Positions 5,218-5,524 of a stretch of 5,524 nucleotides of DNA are shown piece after piece (the first letter of the stretch is position 1; each line of letters starts with the position of its first letter). The position numbers and the translations under genes were made by a program. Below the pieces are notes generated by a model. The model worked only from the letters and a program-made list of their open reading frames with translations. It was not told the origin of the DNA and did not search any database. The DNA is from Chloroflexota bacterium (lineage in GTDB: Bacteria > Chloroflexota > Dormibacteria > Dormibacterales > Dormibacteraceae). The DNA is taken from assembly GCA_005888075.1 (NCBI GenBank), contig VBKD01000158.1, forward strand, positions 1-5,524, read 5' to 3'.

Positions 5218-5524
5218 CGACGACCTCGTCCGGCGAGATTTCTGTTGGTTGGGCCAGCGGCACCTCACGAAGGAAAACGCTGACGACGACGGACACGACC
5301 GCGATCAGTGCCGCCAGCAGGAAGAGATCATGCAAACCGCCTGCCAGCTCGGGGCGCGTGGGTTGGTTGGGCAACCGGTTGATGAGGAAAGCACCGAGCA
5401 CCGCTGTGCTTATGGTGCCGCCGAGACTTCGCCAGAACGTGATCTGGCTTGTGGCAACGCCGACGAGCTGATGCGGCAGGCCCGCCTGAACCACGACCAA
5501 CGTGAGCGGGAATGTCACCCCCAG
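5201..5524 (-). CDS. MFS multidrug exporter, DHA2 (EmrB/QacA-like), C-terminal fragment
   Basis: The C-terminal 107 residues of an integral inner-membrane drug:proton antiporter. The beginning of the gene lies beyond the right edge, and the frame is open to base 5524. The segment LPHQLVGVATSQITFWRSLGG, followed by TISTAVLGAFLINRL, is the conserved region near the end of 14-helix DHA2 transporters. A last hydrophobic helix (DLFLLAALIAVVSVVVSVFL) follows, then a short acidic cytoplasmic tail (EISPDEVVEESAA). A GTG at 5516-5518 is only an internal valine codon, not the start. The gene converges on the 125-residue gene with a 19-bp gap, and its stop codon sits in the loop of the terminator hairpin. 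The exported substrate is not predictable. Confidence 0.9.
   Translation of the reverse strand: MGVTFPLTLVVVQAGLPHQLVGVATSQITFWRSLGGTISTAVLGAFLINRLPNQPTRPELAGGLHDLFLLAALIAVVSVVVSVFLREVPLAQPTEISPDEVVEESAA

Noticed and set aside
5516..5518. GTG as the start of a short membrane protein at the right edge
   Set aside because: The frame stays open to the window edge and the sequence enters in the middle of a DHA2 transporter, so this is an internal codon of a larger gene.
1..5524. Mobile element, CRISPR array, tRNA or rRNA
   Set aside because: No transposase or integrase, no terminal or regularly spaced repeats, and no cloverleaf or rRNA-like segment was seen on either strand.

Overview
The window is a stretch of GC-rich bacterial chromosome. 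Codon third positions are mostly G or C, start codons include GTG and TTG, and Shine-Dalgarno sequences are purine-rich (GGAGGTGA, AGGAGG). The gene content is that of a free-living heterotroph: a CoA-transferase, a GntR regulator, a tandem-GAF LuxR regulator, an orphan receiver and a drug exporter. The sequence alone does not fix the phylum. Nothing indicates a phage, plasmid, transposon, CRISPR array or RNA gene.

Left part (1-1619): a family III (CaiB/BaiF) CoA-transferase runs leftward off the window edge. A GntR/FCD regulator is divergently transcribed from it. The 74-bp gap between them holds a short palindrome, ATTGTAGACAAT, which is a good candidate operator. The likely arrangement is a ligand-responsive repressor controlling its neighbouring catabolic gene, and possibly itself.

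Middle (1620-2721): a 47-codon small ORF follows the regulator. It has an almost ideal Shine-Dalgarno sequence and resembles nothing I recognise. A 9-bp perfect hairpin marks the convergent end with a HAD-superfamily phosphatase on the minus strand. The HAD gene is divergent from the next gene, and the shared 121-bp spacer contains two interleaved 7-bp inverted repeats.

Right part (2722-5181, all plus strand): a 437-residue GAF-GAF-HTH(LuxR) transcription factor starts at TTG. A 248-bp spacer with two perfect inverted repeats follows, then a stand-alone DivK/CheY-type receiver that starts at GTG, then an unrecognised 125-residue protein. A strong intrinsic terminator closes this run. No histidine kinase is present, so the inputs to the receiver and to the GAF regulator lie outside the window or are small molecules.

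Right edge (5201-5524, minus strand): the C-terminal end of a DHA2-type (EmrB/QacA-like) MFS exporter enters from beyond the window.

The gene families are mostly ordinary. The parts that deserve a second look are the 47-residue and 125-residue unknown proteins, the structured spacers before the two signalling genes, and the pairing of a receiver-less LuxR regulator with an output-less receiver. I do not see a clearly new defence or mobile system.
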